Origin: CAMBRQ01 sp945870325
GTDB lineage: Bacteria > Bacillota > Clostridia > Lachnospirales > Lachnospiraceae
Assembly: GCF_050313795.1 (NCBI RefSeq)
Contig: NZ_JBNPMC010000007.1
Location: 1-64,000 of the forward strand
DNA length: 64,000 nucleotides
Direction of reading: 5' to 3'
Part shown: positions 43,303 through 51,941 of the stretch, one piece after another
Position numbering within the stretch: position 1 is the first letter of the stretch
Layout: each line of letters starts with the position of its first letter
Notes under the pieces: model-generated
Database searches by the model: none
What the model saw: the letters and a program-made list of their open reading frames with translations, nothing else
Told to the model about the DNA's origin: nothing
Program-made: the position numbers and the translations under genes

Positions 43303-43598
43303 AGCAATGCGAAAATAATTGATGGCGATTGAAGCCGCTTGCGGATTCAATTGACAACGATTATTTTCATAGGGCGAAAGCCCGTGAAGGAAGAAAGCCG
43401 AAGGATTTCTGAGTTCGCATTGCGGCCTTGGATACAAAAATAATTGATGGCGATTGAAGCCGCTTGCGGATTCAATTGACAACGATTATTTTCATAGGGC
43501 GAAAGCCCGTGAAGGAAGAAAGCCGAAGGATTTCTGAGTTCGCATTGCGGTCTTGGATACAAAAATAATTGATGGCGATTGAAGCCGCTTGCGGATTT
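43303..43598 (+). repeat. 125-bp tandem repeat with strong RNA-like secondary structure (2.3 copies)
   Basis: The unit recurs at exactly 125 nt (GATGGCG at 43321, 43446 and 43571), the first two copies differing at one base (GCGGCCTTGG/GCGGTCTTGG), the third cut off after 37 nt. Each full unit holds AAAATAAT paired with ATTATTTT, a hairpin TTGAAGCCGC-TT-GCGGATTCAA, and GGGC-GAAA-GCCC with a GNRA tetraloop, extended by TTCA/TGAA. In the first copy an outer stem AATGCGAA / TTCGCATT closes the whole. It fills the 478-nt gap before murA together with the promoter at 43259. No protein is encoded; antisense frames here are repeat artefacts. Confidence 0.85.
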
Positions 43599-43674
43599 AG
43601 ATATTGAAGAATACAGATAATGGTGTTAATATAGATATTTCGAAAGTGATAAATAAGAGATTTTGAGGTGCAAC

Positions 43675-44967
43675 ATGGAACAATATATTATAAAGGGCGG
43701 GCATCCACTTGTAGGCGAAGTTGAGATTGGTGGAGCTAAGAATGCTGCGCTTGCAATCCTTGCGGCAGCAATTATGACAGATGAGACAGTAATGGTGGAT
43801 AATCTGCCGGATGTGAATGATATTAATGTGTTGCTGGATGCGATTGCGGGTATTGGAGCGAATGTCCATCGCGTAGATCGCCATACAGTGAAGATCAATG
43901 GTAAGAGCATTCAGAATGTTGACATAGAATATGAGTATATTAAGAAGATTCGTGCATCCTATTATCTTCTGGGTGCGTTGCTTGGAAAGTATAAACGTGC
44001 CGAAGTGGCACTCCCGGGTGGATGTAACATCGGAAGCCGTCCGATTGATCAGCATCTGAAGGGATTCCGTGCTTTGGGGGCGGATGTAGAGATTGAACAT
44101 GGCAAGATTGTTGCAGAGGCAGACCGCTTGGTTGGTAAGCACATTTATTTTGACGTGGTAAGTGTTGGTGCGACGATTAACGTTATGATGGCTGCGACTA
44201 TGGCAGAGGGAATGACCATCATGGAGAATGTGGCAAAAGAACCGCATGTAGTAGACGTGGCGAACTTCCTGAACAGCATGGGAGCGAACATTAGAGGTGC
44301 CGGAACGGATGTTATCAAGATCCGCGGTGTGCAGAGACTGCATCGCACAGAGTATTCTGTCATTCCGGATCAGATTGAAGCCGGAACTTTCATGTTTGCA
44401 GCAGCTGCGACAAGAGGAGACGTTACTGTCCTGAATGTAATCCCGAAGCATCTGGAGGCAACCATTGCCAAGTTGGTTGAGATTGGATGCGAGGTAGAAG
44501 AATTTGATGATGCTGTCCGCGTGGTTTCCAAAGGAGATCTGACCAGTACGCATGTCAAGACTCTTCCGTATCCGGGATTCCCGACCGATATGCAGCCACA
44601 GATTGGCGTGACCCTGGCTCTGTGCAAAGGGACAAGTACGATTACAGAAAGCATATTCGAGAATCGTTTTAAATACCTGGATGAACTGGCAAGAATGGGA
44701 GCGAACATCAAGATTGATGGCAATTCGGCAACTATAAGAGGGGTAGAGAAGTTCTCGGCTGCAAGAGTCAGCGCACCGGACCTGCGTGCCGGAGCAGCAT
44801 TATGTATTGCGGGACTCGCAACAGACGGAATCACGATTGTGGATGATATCGTATATATTCAGAGAGGCTACGAGAGATTCGATGAAAAACTCCGCAGCAT
44901 CGGTGGTATGATAGAGAAAGTTGCTTCTGAGAAAGAGATTCAGAAGTTCAAGTTAAAAGTAGGCTAG
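43675..44967 (+). CDS. murA: UDP-N-acetylglucosamine 1-carboxyvinyltransferase
   Basis: A 430-aa enzyme that transfers enolpyruvate from PEP to UDP-GlcNAc, the first committed step of peptidoglycan synthesis. Seen: GGAKNAALAILAAAIMTDE with the substrate Lys-Asn pair, LPGGCNIGSRPIDQHLKGF with the PEP-binding cysteine (target of fosfomycin), FPTDMQPQIGVTLALCKGTS, and DLRAGAALCIAGLATDG near the end. Length is standard. GAGGTG at 43665-43670 lies close before ATG 43675. The promoter and structured repeat upstream suggest that its leader may be regulated. Confidence 0.95.
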   Translation: MEQYIIKGGHPLVGEVEIGGAKNAALAILAAAIMTDETVMVDNLPDVNDINVLLDAIAGIGANVHRVDRHTVKINGKSIQNVDIEYEYIKKIRASYYLLGALLGKYKRAEVALPGGCNIGSRPIDQHLKGFRALGADVEIEHGKIVAEADRLVGKHIYFDVVSVGATINVMMAATMAEGMTIMENVAKEPHVVDVANFLNSMGANIRGAGTDVIKIRGVQRLHRTEYSVIPDQIEAGTFMFAAAATRGDVTVLNVIPKHLEATIAKLVEIGCEVEEFDDAVRVVSKGDLTSTHVKTLPYPGFPTDMQPQIGVTLALCKGTSTITESIFENRFKYLDELARMGANIKIDGNSATIRGVEKFSAARVSAPDLRAGAALCIAGLATDGITIVDDIVYIQRGYERFDEKLRSIGGMIEKVASEKEIQKFKLKVG

Positions 44968-44971
44968 TTCC

Positions 44972-45080
44972 AAATGGGGACGGGGGTTTTTTCAATTTCC
45001 CCCGTCCCCATTTCAATTTGCCGTGTCCCCAATTGGATTTGCCGTGTCCCTTTTTAAAATATCCCTGTCCCTTTTTGTAA
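44972..45080 (-). repeat. GGGGACGGGG/GGGACACGG dispersed repeat, copy 1 (inverted)
   Basis: The hairpin GGGGACGGGGG / CCCCCGTCCCC (44976-45009) followed by CCGTGTCCCC, TTGCCGTGTCCC and CCCTGTCCC blocks. It is inverted relative to copies 2 and 3, so copies 1 and 2 bracket the MFS gene as inverted repeats. The hairpin could also end murA transcription. Confidence 0.85.
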
Positions 45081-45105
45081 ATGGCGGGTGTTGCAGGAGG
45101 AAATG

Positions 45106-46284
45106 ATGAAAAAGATTCAAAATAGATATGTGATATTAATGATTTCGTCTATTATAAATTTTGTACATGGTAACCCATATATCTGGACGGTGTTCCAGCC
45201 ATATGTGCGGGAAGAATACGGGCTGACACTGGCGGCATCCAGTCAGCCATTTACAATTATTATCGGAATATTCGCAGTGGGAAATATGATTGGTGGTTTT
45301 CTGCAGCATAAGATAGGTGCAAAGGCGACTATACTTGCGGGAAGTGCGGTAATGTGCGGCGGTTTCTTTCTTGCGGCCGTTGCGCCATATGATATGCCGT
45401 GGCTGATCTCGGCAGGATATGGCGTGTTGGGAGGACTTGGATCCGGATGCGCGTTTAGTATGCTGGTGGCAGTGCCGCAGGCGTGGTTTCCGGACAAGCG
45501 TGGTCTGGTGACAGGGATTACCATTGGTGTGGTTGGCATCTCGGGTGTGTTGATGAATCCATTATGCGATTATGTGTTGGCGGCTCATGGATACCGCACA
45601 GCGATGGTGCTGGTAACAGTGATCTATGTTGTGCTGAGCGCGGGAGCGTTTTTCATAGAGGAGCCTTCGAAAGAGTATATAGATCGAATGGAACTGAAAA
45701 CGGCAGAAAATAGATCGAAAAATGTATTGGGCAATGTGCGGCAATATACGACGCGGGAGATGCTGCGGACACGGATGTATTACATAATCAGTATTGTAAT
45801 GGCACTTGCAATACCGGCATATGTGCTTGTGAATCCACTTATGAAATCATTGGGAATAGAGCGAGGACTTAGTAACTCGCAGGCACTCATGGGAGTGCTG
45901 ATCGCGTCCTTTGCCAATATTATCGGAAGATTTGTGGCACCGTGGATATCAGACCGAATAGGCTGCAAGGCAATCATCCGGGTGATGTATGTGATATCGA
46001 TGGTCTCGATCCTGGCATTGACTGTGGCGAGAGGCGGCGTATTTGTCCTTCTGATCTCGCTGGTGTGTATGGTATACGGTGGAGTGGTGAGCGTATTTCC
46101 GGTGCTGGTAGCAGAAAAATTCGGTATGAAATACCAGGGGATGAATTATGGAGCAATTATGCTGGGGTATGGGATTGTCTCAGTTCTGTGTCCGTATCTT
46201 TTAGAACTTGCAGGGCAGGAGATGTCTTTTGTAATTGCGGGAATTGCCTGCGCGGTAGGACTGCTGGGGACAGGGCTATTCTAA
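45106..46284 (+). CDS. MFS transporter (oxalate/formate antiporter-like family)
   Basis: A 392-aa membrane protein with 12 predicted helices in two halves. Seen: MISSIINFVHGNPYIWTVFQ at the start, PFTIIIGIFAVGNMIGGFLQ, GLGSGCAFSMLVAVPQAWFP and DKRGLVTGITIGVVGISGVL, phrases typical of the OFA/monocarboxylate branch. The substrate is unknown. CAGGAGG at 45094-45100 is 5 nt before ATG 45106 (ATG 45103 possible). The gene is bracketed by inverted dispersed repeats, and its stop codon runs directly into copy 2. Confidence 0.88.
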   Translation: MKKIQNRYVILMISSIINFVHGNPYIWTVFQPYVREEYGLTLAASSQPFTIIIGIFAVGNMIGGFLQHKIGAKATILAGSAVMCGGFFLAAVAPYDMPWLISAGYGVLGGLGSGCAFSMLVAVPQAWFPDKRGLVTGITIGVVGISGVLMNPLCDYVLAAHGYRTAMVLVTVIYVVLSAGAFFIEEPSKEYIDRMELKTAENRSKNVLGNVRQYTTREMLRTRMYYIISIVMALAIPAYVLVNPLMKSLGIERGLSNSQALMGVLIASFANIIGRFVAPWISDRIGCKAIIRVMYVISMVSILALTVARGGVFVLLISLVCMVYGGVVSVFPVLVAEKFGMKYQGMNYGAIMLGYGIVSVLCPYLLELAGQEMSFVIAGIACAVGLLGTGLF

Positions 46285-46368
46285 AAAGGGACACGGCAAA
46301 TCCAAAAAGGGACACGGCAAATTTAGTTGGGGACGGGGAAAATTGAAAAAACCCCCGTCCCCAATTTG
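46284..46368 (+). repeat. GGGGACGGGG/GGGACACGG dispersed repeat, copy 2
   Basis: Two AAAAAGGGACACGGCAAAT blocks, then TTGGGGACGGGG and the arm CCCCCGTCCCC. It begins in the stop codon of the MFS gene. Nearly identical to copy 3. Confidence 0.85.
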
Positions 46369-46478
46369 GAGATATATAGGAAATACCTATATGTGTATAC
46401 AATATAGAAAAAACCGATTAGTCATAGAGTATTTGGCATGATATAATGATTTGGACATAGTGGAGGAGGAACATAGTG

Positions 46479-47030
46479 ATGAAGAAACTGCTGATTGTAT
46501 CGCATTGTATTTTGAATACTGCATCAAAAGTAGCGATGGATGAAAAGGAACTGGCAGAAGAATATGAGGTGAAAGGCAGGCTGATGAGGCTTGTTATAGA
46601 GCAGAATGTTCAGTTGCTGCAGCTTCCGTGTCCGGAGTTCATCATGTATGGTTCTAAGCGATGGGGGCATGTGAAGAATCAGTTTATGCATCCGCATTTT
46701 CGCAATGAATGCAGAAAAATGCTTGAGCCTATTTTGCTGCAAGTAGAGGAATACCTTACGTATCCGGAAGAGTTCGAAATTGTAGGAATTGTTTCCGTAG
46801 AAGGTAGCCCCAGTTGCGGGCATCGATTGACCTGTGTTGGTGAATGGGGTGGCGAATTGGCAGGAGACGATACGGAATTGCTTGAGACTCGAGATACATG
46901 CAGAATGGCAGAAGAGCCAGGAGTGTTGATGCAGATACTTGAAGAGGAACTTCAGAGAAGAACTATGGATGTATCCATTATGAGCATGGAGAAAGCGATT
47001 GAGGTGCTTTCTCAAGTCAAATATTTATGA
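46479..47030 (+). CDS. TudS-related putative desulfidase (CD3072-type)
   Basis: A 183-aa protein of the TudS/DUF523-like group; TudS is a [4Fe-4S] enzyme that removes sulfur from thiouracil. Seen: LLIVSHCILNTASKVA, LLQLPCPEFIMYG and GIVSVEGSPSCGHRL, which place the cysteines expected to hold the cluster, one in each block. GGAGGAGGA at 46462-46470 precedes ATG 46479. The gene is followed by an ECF S-component, two ATPases and an EcfT subunit, as in the C. difficile CD3072-CD3073 locus that I recall, suggesting uptake and desulfuration of a thiolated compound (inference). Confidence 0.75.
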   Translation: MKKLLIVSHCILNTASKVAMDEKELAEEYEVKGRLMRLVIEQNVQLLQLPCPEFIMYGSKRWGHVKNQFMHPHFRNECRKMLEPILLQVEEYLTYPEEFEIVGIVSVEGSPSCGHRLTCVGEWGGELAGDDTELLETRDTCRMAEEPGVLMQILEEELQRRTMDVSIMSMEKAIEVLSQVKYL

Positions 47031-47052
47031 GAGACGAGAGGAGAAACTAACA

Positions 47053-47613
47053 ATGAAAAACAGAAAAGTTTATGTAACTGCATTTTGCGGTGTGTCAGTT
47101 GCCATGAACATTGTTCTTGGAATTATCACATCTGCACTTGGAATCCCGCTTTATCTGGATACTTTAGGAACGGTGCTTACAGCGGCGATTATTGGACCGG
47201 TTCCGGGTATTATTGTAGGAGCGCTGAGTAACATCATCACTGGATTAATGTACAGTGTTACGGACATTCCGTTCTGCCTGGTTAATATGGCTGTAGGTTT
47301 GATCGTGGGTCTTGTGGCTAAGAAGTTCAAATTCACACTGGTCAGTGCAATCGTTACAGGTCTTGCTCTGAGCTTCATCTGTCCGGCAATCGGAACACCA
47401 ATCGGTATCTATGTATATGGCGGACTGAATGGCTCTGCTTCTGACGTGCTCGTTATGTCACTTGTACAGGCAGGAAAAGATATCTTCCAGGCATCATTCT
47501 TAAGAAATGTTGCATCAAACCTGGTTGATAAAGTTGGTACATGTGTCATTGCCTGGGCTTTGATTAGAGCAATTCCGATGCGTTTTTTAGAGAACTTTAA
47601 AAAGGAACAGTAA
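47053..47613 (+). CDS. ECF transporter substrate-binding S component
   Basis: A 186-aa integral membrane protein with six helices: YVTAFCGVSVAMNIVLGIIT, TVLTAAIIGPVPGIIVGALS, NIITGLMYSVTDIPFCLVNM, AVGLIVGLVAKKF, LVSAIVTGLALSFICPAIGT and VASNLVDKVGTCVIAWALI. The fold and the neighbouring EcfA1-A2-T genes identify it as an ECF S component; it resembles CD3073 proteins. The substrate is unknown; the TudS-like neighbour suggests a thio-base or related molecule. GAGAGGAGAAA at 47036-47046 precedes ATG 47053. Confidence 0.85.
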   Translation: MKNRKVYVTAFCGVSVAMNIVLGIITSALGIPLYLDTLGTVLTAAIIGPVPGIIVGALSNIITGLMYSVTDIPFCLVNMAVGLIVGLVAKKFKFTLVSAIVTGLALSFICPAIGTPIGIYVYGGLNGSASDVLVMSLVQAGKDIFQASFLRNVASNLVDKVGTCVIAWALIRAIPMRFLENFKKEQ

Positions 47614-47624
47614 GTGGTTAGATT

Positions 47625-48500
47625 ATGATAAATGTAAAAGATCTTGTTCACAGGTATACCGTGTGGGAATCAGAGACGGAAAAAAGCAAGAAGACCGTGC
47701 TGGATGGCGTGTCATTAGACGTCCCGTCCGGTCAGTTTGTGGCGATACTGGGTCCTAATGGTTCGGGCAAATCTACGTTGGCAAAGCATCTCAATGTTCT
47801 GTTGCTTCCTGATGAAGGGGTGGTATGGATAGATGGAAAAGACACTGCGGATCAGAAAGTGCTGTGGGATATACGCAGCACGGTGGGAATGGTGTTTCAG
47901 AACCCTGATAATCAGATCGTAGGAACGAGTGTTGAAGAAGACGTGGCTTTTGGACCGGAGAATAAGAATTTATCATCTGAAACTATACAGGAAAAAGTAG
48001 CCGACAGCCTCAGTGCTGTTGGCTTATTGCATAAGAGGAAAAGTTCGCCGTCACGTCTGTCCGGTGGTCAGAAACAGCGTGTGGCGATTGCGGGGGTACT
48101 GGCTGGGAATCCAGGATGTATCGTGCTGGATGAACCGACGGCTATGCTGGATCCCCGATCTCGAAAAGAAGTTTTGGATGTAATTAAAAAGTTGAATAAA
48201 GAACATGGAATTACAATTATCCTGATTACTCACCATACGGATGAGGTGGTAGATGCAGATACCATAGTGCTGATGGATAAGGGGCATATTATTCGAAAAG
48301 GGACTCCCAAAGAAGTATTTGGCAATCTTGACCTGCTTCGACAGGTGAAGATGGATGTGCCTCAGGTGACAGAACTTGCTTATCGGCTGAACCGGCAAGG
48401 GATACCAATGGAACTTCCTGTGCTGACAGAAGAACAGTTCGTGTGTGAACTGACAAAAGCATATGAAAATATTCAAAGTCAGGAGGTGTCCGGACTATGA
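47625..48500 (+). CDS. ecfA1: ECF transporter ATPase EcfA1
   Basis: A 291-aa energy-coupling ATPase. Walker A GPNGSGKST, Q-loop NPDNQIVGTSVEEDVAFGPE (typical of EcfA), signature RLSGGQKQRVAIAGVLA, Walker B CIVLDEPTAMLDP, H-loop ILITHHTDEV. It starts 11 nt after the S component and overlaps the next gene by 4 nt. With EcfA2 and EcfT it forms the energising module. Confidence 0.95.
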   Translation: MINVKDLVHRYTVWESETEKSKKTVLDGVSLDVPSGQFVAILGPNGSGKSTLAKHLNVLLLPDEGVVWIDGKDTADQKVLWDIRSTVGMVFQNPDNQIVGTSVEEDVAFGPENKNLSSETIQEKVADSLSAVGLLHKRKSSPSRLSGGQKQRVAIAGVLAGNPGCIVLDEPTAMLDPRSRKEVLDVIKKLNKEHGITIILITHHTDEVVDADTIVLMDKGHIIRKGTPKEVFGNLDLLRQVKMDVPQVTELAYRLNRQGIPMELPVLTEEQFVCELTKAYENIQSQEVSGL

Positions 48501-49360
48501 TGAAAGTAGAACATCTTAGATTTACGTATGGGAAAGGGACAGTAAATGAATGCAAGGTGCTGGATGATATTTCCTTTGAGATACGGGAAGGCGAGTTCAT
48601 TGGCCTTATCGGCTCTTCAGGTTCGGGCAAGACGACACTAATTAAGCATCTAAATGGTCTGTTGAAAGCAGAGTCGGGAACTGTTTGGTTTCAGGGACAG
48701 AATATCTATGATAAGAAATATGTGCTGTCTAATCTGAGAAAAGAAGTGGGGCTTGTTTTCCAGTATCCGGAGCATCAGTTGTTTGGCAGAACTGTACTTT
48801 CGGATACTTGTTTTGGTCCGCTGAATCTTGGAATGACAAAAGAAGAAGCAGAAGAATCTGCGAAAGATTGTCTGGAACTTGTGGGAATTGATGAAGCCTA
48901 TTATTACGCAAGTCCGTTTGATCTGTCCGGAGGCCAGAAACGCTGTGTGGCGATTGCAGGAGTATTGGCTATGAAACCGAAGATTCTTGTGATGGACGAG
49001 CCGGCGGCGGGACTTGATCCGGAGACGAAACATATGGTATTTGATCTGGTGGAGAAGATTCGACGGGAACGTAATATTGCAATCGTGCTTGTCTCACATC
49101 ATATGGAAGATGTCGCGAACTATGCAGACAAAGTTCTGGTCTTGCATGAGGGCAGGCTGGCGCTGTCAGGAACACCGCGAGAGATATTTTCGCAAACACA
49201 TTTTCTGCGAGAGATAGGAATAGGAGTGCCGCAGATTACAACTGCTACTGAGAGATTAATCCAGGCGGGTATCGGGCTTGGGCATCCGGCGGTTACGATA
49301 GATGAGGCCGAAGATATAATATTGCAGGCATTTTCTATTCGGAGAGGAGGCAGCGTATGA
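48497..49360 (+). CDS. ecfA2: ECF transporter ATPase EcfA2
   Basis: A 287-aa partner ATPase. Walker A GSSGSGKTT, Q-loop YPEHQLFGRTVLSDTCFGPL, signature DLSGGQKRCVAIAGVLA (Cys replaces the usual Arg-Val), Walker B ILVMDEPAAGLDP, H-loop VLVSHHMEDVANYAD. It overlaps EcfA1 and EcfT starts by 4 nt each, as ATGA. Confidence 0.95.
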   Translation: MMKVEHLRFTYGKGTVNECKVLDDISFEIREGEFIGLIGSSGSGKTTLIKHLNGLLKAESGTVWFQGQNIYDKKYVLSNLRKEVGLVFQYPEHQLFGRTVLSDTCFGPLNLGMTKEEAEESAKDCLELVGIDEAYYYASPFDLSGGQKRCVAIAGVLAMKPKILVMDEPAAGLDPETKHMVFDLVEKIRRERNIAIVLVSHHMEDVANYADKVLVLHEGRLALSGTPREIFSQTHFLREIGIGVPQITTATERLIQAGIGLGHPAVTIDEAEDIILQAFSIRRGGSV

Positions 49361-50157
49361 TTCGAGATATTACCATAGGGCAATATTATGCCAGGGGATC
49401 CGTGGTTCATGGACTGGATCCGCGGACAAAACTTATGGGAGTGCTGATCTATATCATAGTGTTGTTCCTTGTGAAAAATCCATGGTGGTATCTGGCGTGC
49501 CTCGCGGTCATTCTGGTGTTGTATCATGCGGCACGGGTTCCTCTGCCCTACCTGTTAAAAGGGCTGCGGGGAATTGTGATTCTGCTTATGTTTACCTTCT
49601 TTTTTCGTTTGATAAGTACTCCGGGGGTGGAAGTGGCGCATTTCTGGATATTTACAATAACGAAAGAAGGAGTTGTAAAAGCCGTAAGCCTCACTTCCAG
49701 GATTGCGTTAATGATTACTGGTGCATCATTATTGTCTTACACTTCAACGCCGCGGGAACTGGCGGACGGTTTGGAAAAGGCATTCTCCTTTCTGGAGAAA
49801 ATACATGTTCCTGTGCATGATATGGCGGTAATTGTCATGATTGCATTCCGATTCATACCTATTATGATTGAAGAAATGAATGCGTTGATGGACGCGCAGG
49901 CAGCTAGAGGAGTGGAATTCGAAAAATGTTCTGTTTTTAAGAAATGCAAAAATGTATTTTCGCTTTTGGTTCCATTGTTCTTATCTACGGTCCGAAGGGC
50001 ATCTGATCTGGCGATGGCAATGGAAGCAAGGGGATATACAGGAGATAGGCAGACTTCAAGAATGTATCCGCTTATATATAAAAGCAACGATAGAATCGCC
50101 TATGCAATGATGGGAATATGGTTGACTGCTGGTATTGGAATTAGGGTGTTTTTGTAA
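49357..50157 (+). CDS. ecfT: ECF transporter transmembrane component EcfT
   Basis: A 266-aa membrane subunit with five to six helices (LMGVLIYIIVLFLV, LLKGLRGIVILLMFTFFFRL and others) and two coupling motifs of the A-R-x type: SLTSRIALMITGASLLSYTS and LFLSTVRRASDLAMAMEARG, with MEARGYTG ending the second. It starts with the family phrase YYARGSVVHGLDPRTKLMG. It completes the operon S-A1-A2-T; its stop runs into repeat copy 3. Confidence 0.93.
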   Translation: MIRDITIGQYYARGSVVHGLDPRTKLMGVLIYIIVLFLVKNPWWYLACLAVILVLYHAARVPLPYLLKGLRGIVILLMFTFFFRLISTPGVEVAHFWIFTITKEGVVKAVSLTSRIALMITGASLLSYTSTPRELADGLEKAFSFLEKIHVPVHDMAVIVMIAFRFIPIMIEEMNALMDAQAARGVEFEKCSVFKKCKNVFSLLVPLFLSTVRRASDLAMAMEARGYTGDRQTSRMYPLIYKSNDRIAYAMMGIWLTAGIGIRVFL

Positions 50158-50235
50158 AAAGGGACACGGCAAATCCAAAAAGGGACACGGCAAATTTAGT
50201 TGGAGACGGGGGAAATTGAAAAAACCCCCGTCCCT
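50157..50235 (+). repeat. GGGGACGGGG/GGGACACGG dispersed repeat, copy 3
   Basis: Same order and orientation as copy 2, again starting in the stop codon of the gene before it. Copies 2 and 3 bracket the TudS-ECF operon as direct repeats. Confidence 0.85.
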
Positions 50236-50238
50236 ATA

Positions 50239-50267
50239 TTGACAAGTGGGCGAAAAGCGTGTAAAGT
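50239..50267 (+). promoter_or_regulatory. Promoter of the SAM riboswitch-metK transcript
   Basis: TTGACA (50239-50244), 17-nt spacer, TAAAGT (50262-50267). A second TATAAT at 50288-50293 has a poor -35. Confidence 0.55.
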
Positions 50268-50305
50268 CTTATTCGTACACATAACAATATAATATTGCAA
50301 ACTTT

Positions 50306-50405
50306 CTCTTATTCAGAGCAGTGGAGATACAAAGGATCTAAGAAGCTGCGGCAACCCCCACCTATGGGAAGGTGCCAACCTGAGCGAGTAATCGAACAAT
50401 AAGAG
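50306..50405 (+). ncRNA. SAM-I (S-box) riboswitch aptamer
   Basis: The P1 arms CTCTTATT (50306-50313) and AATAAGAG (50398-50405) close a domain with AGAGCAGTGGAG, GCGGCAACC, the AGGTGCCAACC block and CTGAGCGA, all conserved in S-box leaders. It binds S-adenosylmethionine and precedes metK, so high SAM should stop metK transcription through the downstream terminator. Confidence 0.93.
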
Positions 50406-50427
50406 GATTGGTTTATGAAGATATAAA

Positions 50428-50456
50428 ACAGTCCGCTTACTGCGGACTGTTTTTTT
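50428..50456 (+). terminator. Riboswitch-controlled terminator before metK
   Basis: ACAGTCCGC, loop TTACT, GCGGACTGT, TTTTTT. It is the expression platform of the SAM riboswitch. Confidence 0.9.
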
Positions 50457-50553
50457 CACGAAAGCAATGAGGTGCCCCATCCTCCCAATCAAGATAGAGA
50501 GAAAGTTCGCTAAAGGGGATATGCCCCTTTCAGTAGAAAAGGAGAGGAAAACT

Positions 50554-51741
50554 ATGGAGAAACATTTATTTACTTCAGAATCCGTAACAGAAGGTCATCC
50601 GGATAAGATGTGCGACCAGATATCCGATGCCATTCTGGATGCGCTTGTTGAGCAGGACCCGATGAGCCGTGTAGCTTGTGAGACGAGCACCACGACAGGT
50701 CTTGTGCTTGTTATGGGAGAGATCACAACCAACGCATACGTAGACATCCAGAAGATTGTAAGAGATACCGTAAGAGAGATCGGCTACACCAGAGGCAAAT
50801 TCGGATTCGATGCGGATACTTGCGGCGTGATCACTGCAATTGATGAGCAGTCAACCGATATCGCAATGGGCGTGGACAAAGCCTTAGAAGCAAAAGAGAA
50901 TAAGATGTCTGATGAAGAGATCGAGGCAATCGGTGCAGGAGATCAGGGGATGATGTTCGGCTACGCTTCCGATGAGACACCGGAATTGATGCCTTATCCA
51001 ATCGCACTGGCTCACAAACTGTCAAGAAAACTTACAGAAGTCAGAAAAGATGGAACACTGCCTTATTTAAGACCGGATGGCAAGACTCAGGTAACTGTTG
51101 AATACAACGAAGAAGGAATCCCGACACGTCTGGATGCAGTAGTCCTGTCCACGCAGCATGACCCGGAGGTTACACAGGAGCAGATCCATGAGGATGTTAA
51201 GAAATATATATTTGATGCGGTGATCCCTGAGGGAATGGTAGACGATGAGACGAAGTTCTTCATCAACCCGACCGGACGTTTTGTAATCGGCGGACCACAT
51301 GGTGACAGCGGACTGACCGGACGTAAGATTATCGTAGATACTTACGGTGGAATGGCACGTCACGGCGGCGGCGCTTTCTCTGGAAAGGACTGTACAAAGG
51401 TAGACCGTTCAGCAGCATATGCAGCACGTTACGTTGCGAAGAATATCGTAGCAGCAGGACTGGCTAAGAAATGCGAGATTCAGCTCTCTTATGCAATCGG
51501 TGTTGCACATCCGACCTCCATCATGGTAGATACATTCGGAACCGGCAAGATCAGTGAGGAGAAATTAGTGGAAATGATCCGCGAGAACTTCGATCTTCGT
51601 CCGGCTGGAATCATTAAGATGCTTGATCTTAGAAGACCAATCTACAAGCAGACAGCCGCTTATGGACATTTCGGACGTACGGATATAGACCTTCCATGGG
51701 AGAAACTGGACAAGGTAGATACACTGAAAAAATATTTATAA
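50554..51741 (+). CDS. metK: S-adenosylmethionine synthetase
   Basis: A 395-aa enzyme that makes SAM from methionine and ATP. Seen: FTSESVTEGHPDKMCDQISD at the N-terminus, GAGDQGMMFGYA (signature 1), GGAFSGKDCTKVDRSAAYAA (signature 2), and HGDSGLTGRKI. Full length. AAGGAGAGG at 50539-50547 precedes ATG 50554; the frame open upstream crosses the leader and was rejected. The SAM riboswitch gives negative feedback by its own product. Confidence 0.97.
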   Translation: MEKHLFTSESVTEGHPDKMCDQISDAILDALVEQDPMSRVACETSTTTGLVLVMGEITTNAYVDIQKIVRDTVREIGYTRGKFGFDADTCGVITAIDEQSTDIAMGVDKALEAKENKMSDEEIEAIGAGDQGMMFGYASDETPELMPYPIALAHKLSRKLTEVRKDGTLPYLRPDGKTQVTVEYNEEGIPTRLDAVVLSTQHDPEVTQEQIHEDVKKYIFDAVIPEGMVDDETKFFINPTGRFVIGGPHGDSGLTGRKIIVDTYGGMARHGGGAFSGKDCTKVDRSAAYAARYVAKNIVAAGLAKKCEIQLSYAIGVAHPTSIMVDTFGTGKISEEKLVEMIRENFDLRPAGIIKMLDLRRPIYKQTAAYGHFGRTDIDLPWEKLDKVDTLKKYL

Positions 51742-51761
51742 AAATTTTATAAAAGTTTATG

Positions 51762-51788
51762 GGCGCTTTGGTGTGAAGCGCCTTTTTT
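51762..51788 (+). terminator. Rho-independent terminator of metK
   Basis: GGCGCTT, loop TGGTGTG, AAGCGCC, TTTTTT. Confidence 0.85.
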
Positions 51789-51941
51789 CATGATATACTT
51801 TATTCTATACATTGCCGGGCAAAATCCGACAGTCGAAAGCGTGGATTGTGGGATGCCTGAATGAGTGTGAATTGCGCGTTCGGCGTGAGAATGTACGTAC
51901 TATAGAATGCTCGGATGAGTATACTTTAGGAGGGCATGAAT

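Noticed and set aside
43273..43562. Antisense reading frames in the 125-bp repeat that encode the same peptide twice
   Set aside because: They are produced by the tandem repeat itself, lack ribosome binding sites and consist of structured-RNA sequence; no protein family fits.
43303..43598. CRISPR array
   Set aside because: The repeated unit is a continuous 125 nt with no unique spacers, only 2.3 copies, and no cas genes are present.
43597..44553. 318-codon open frame antisense to murA
   Set aside because: Its composition is that of an antisense shadow; murA on the plus strand is unmistakable.
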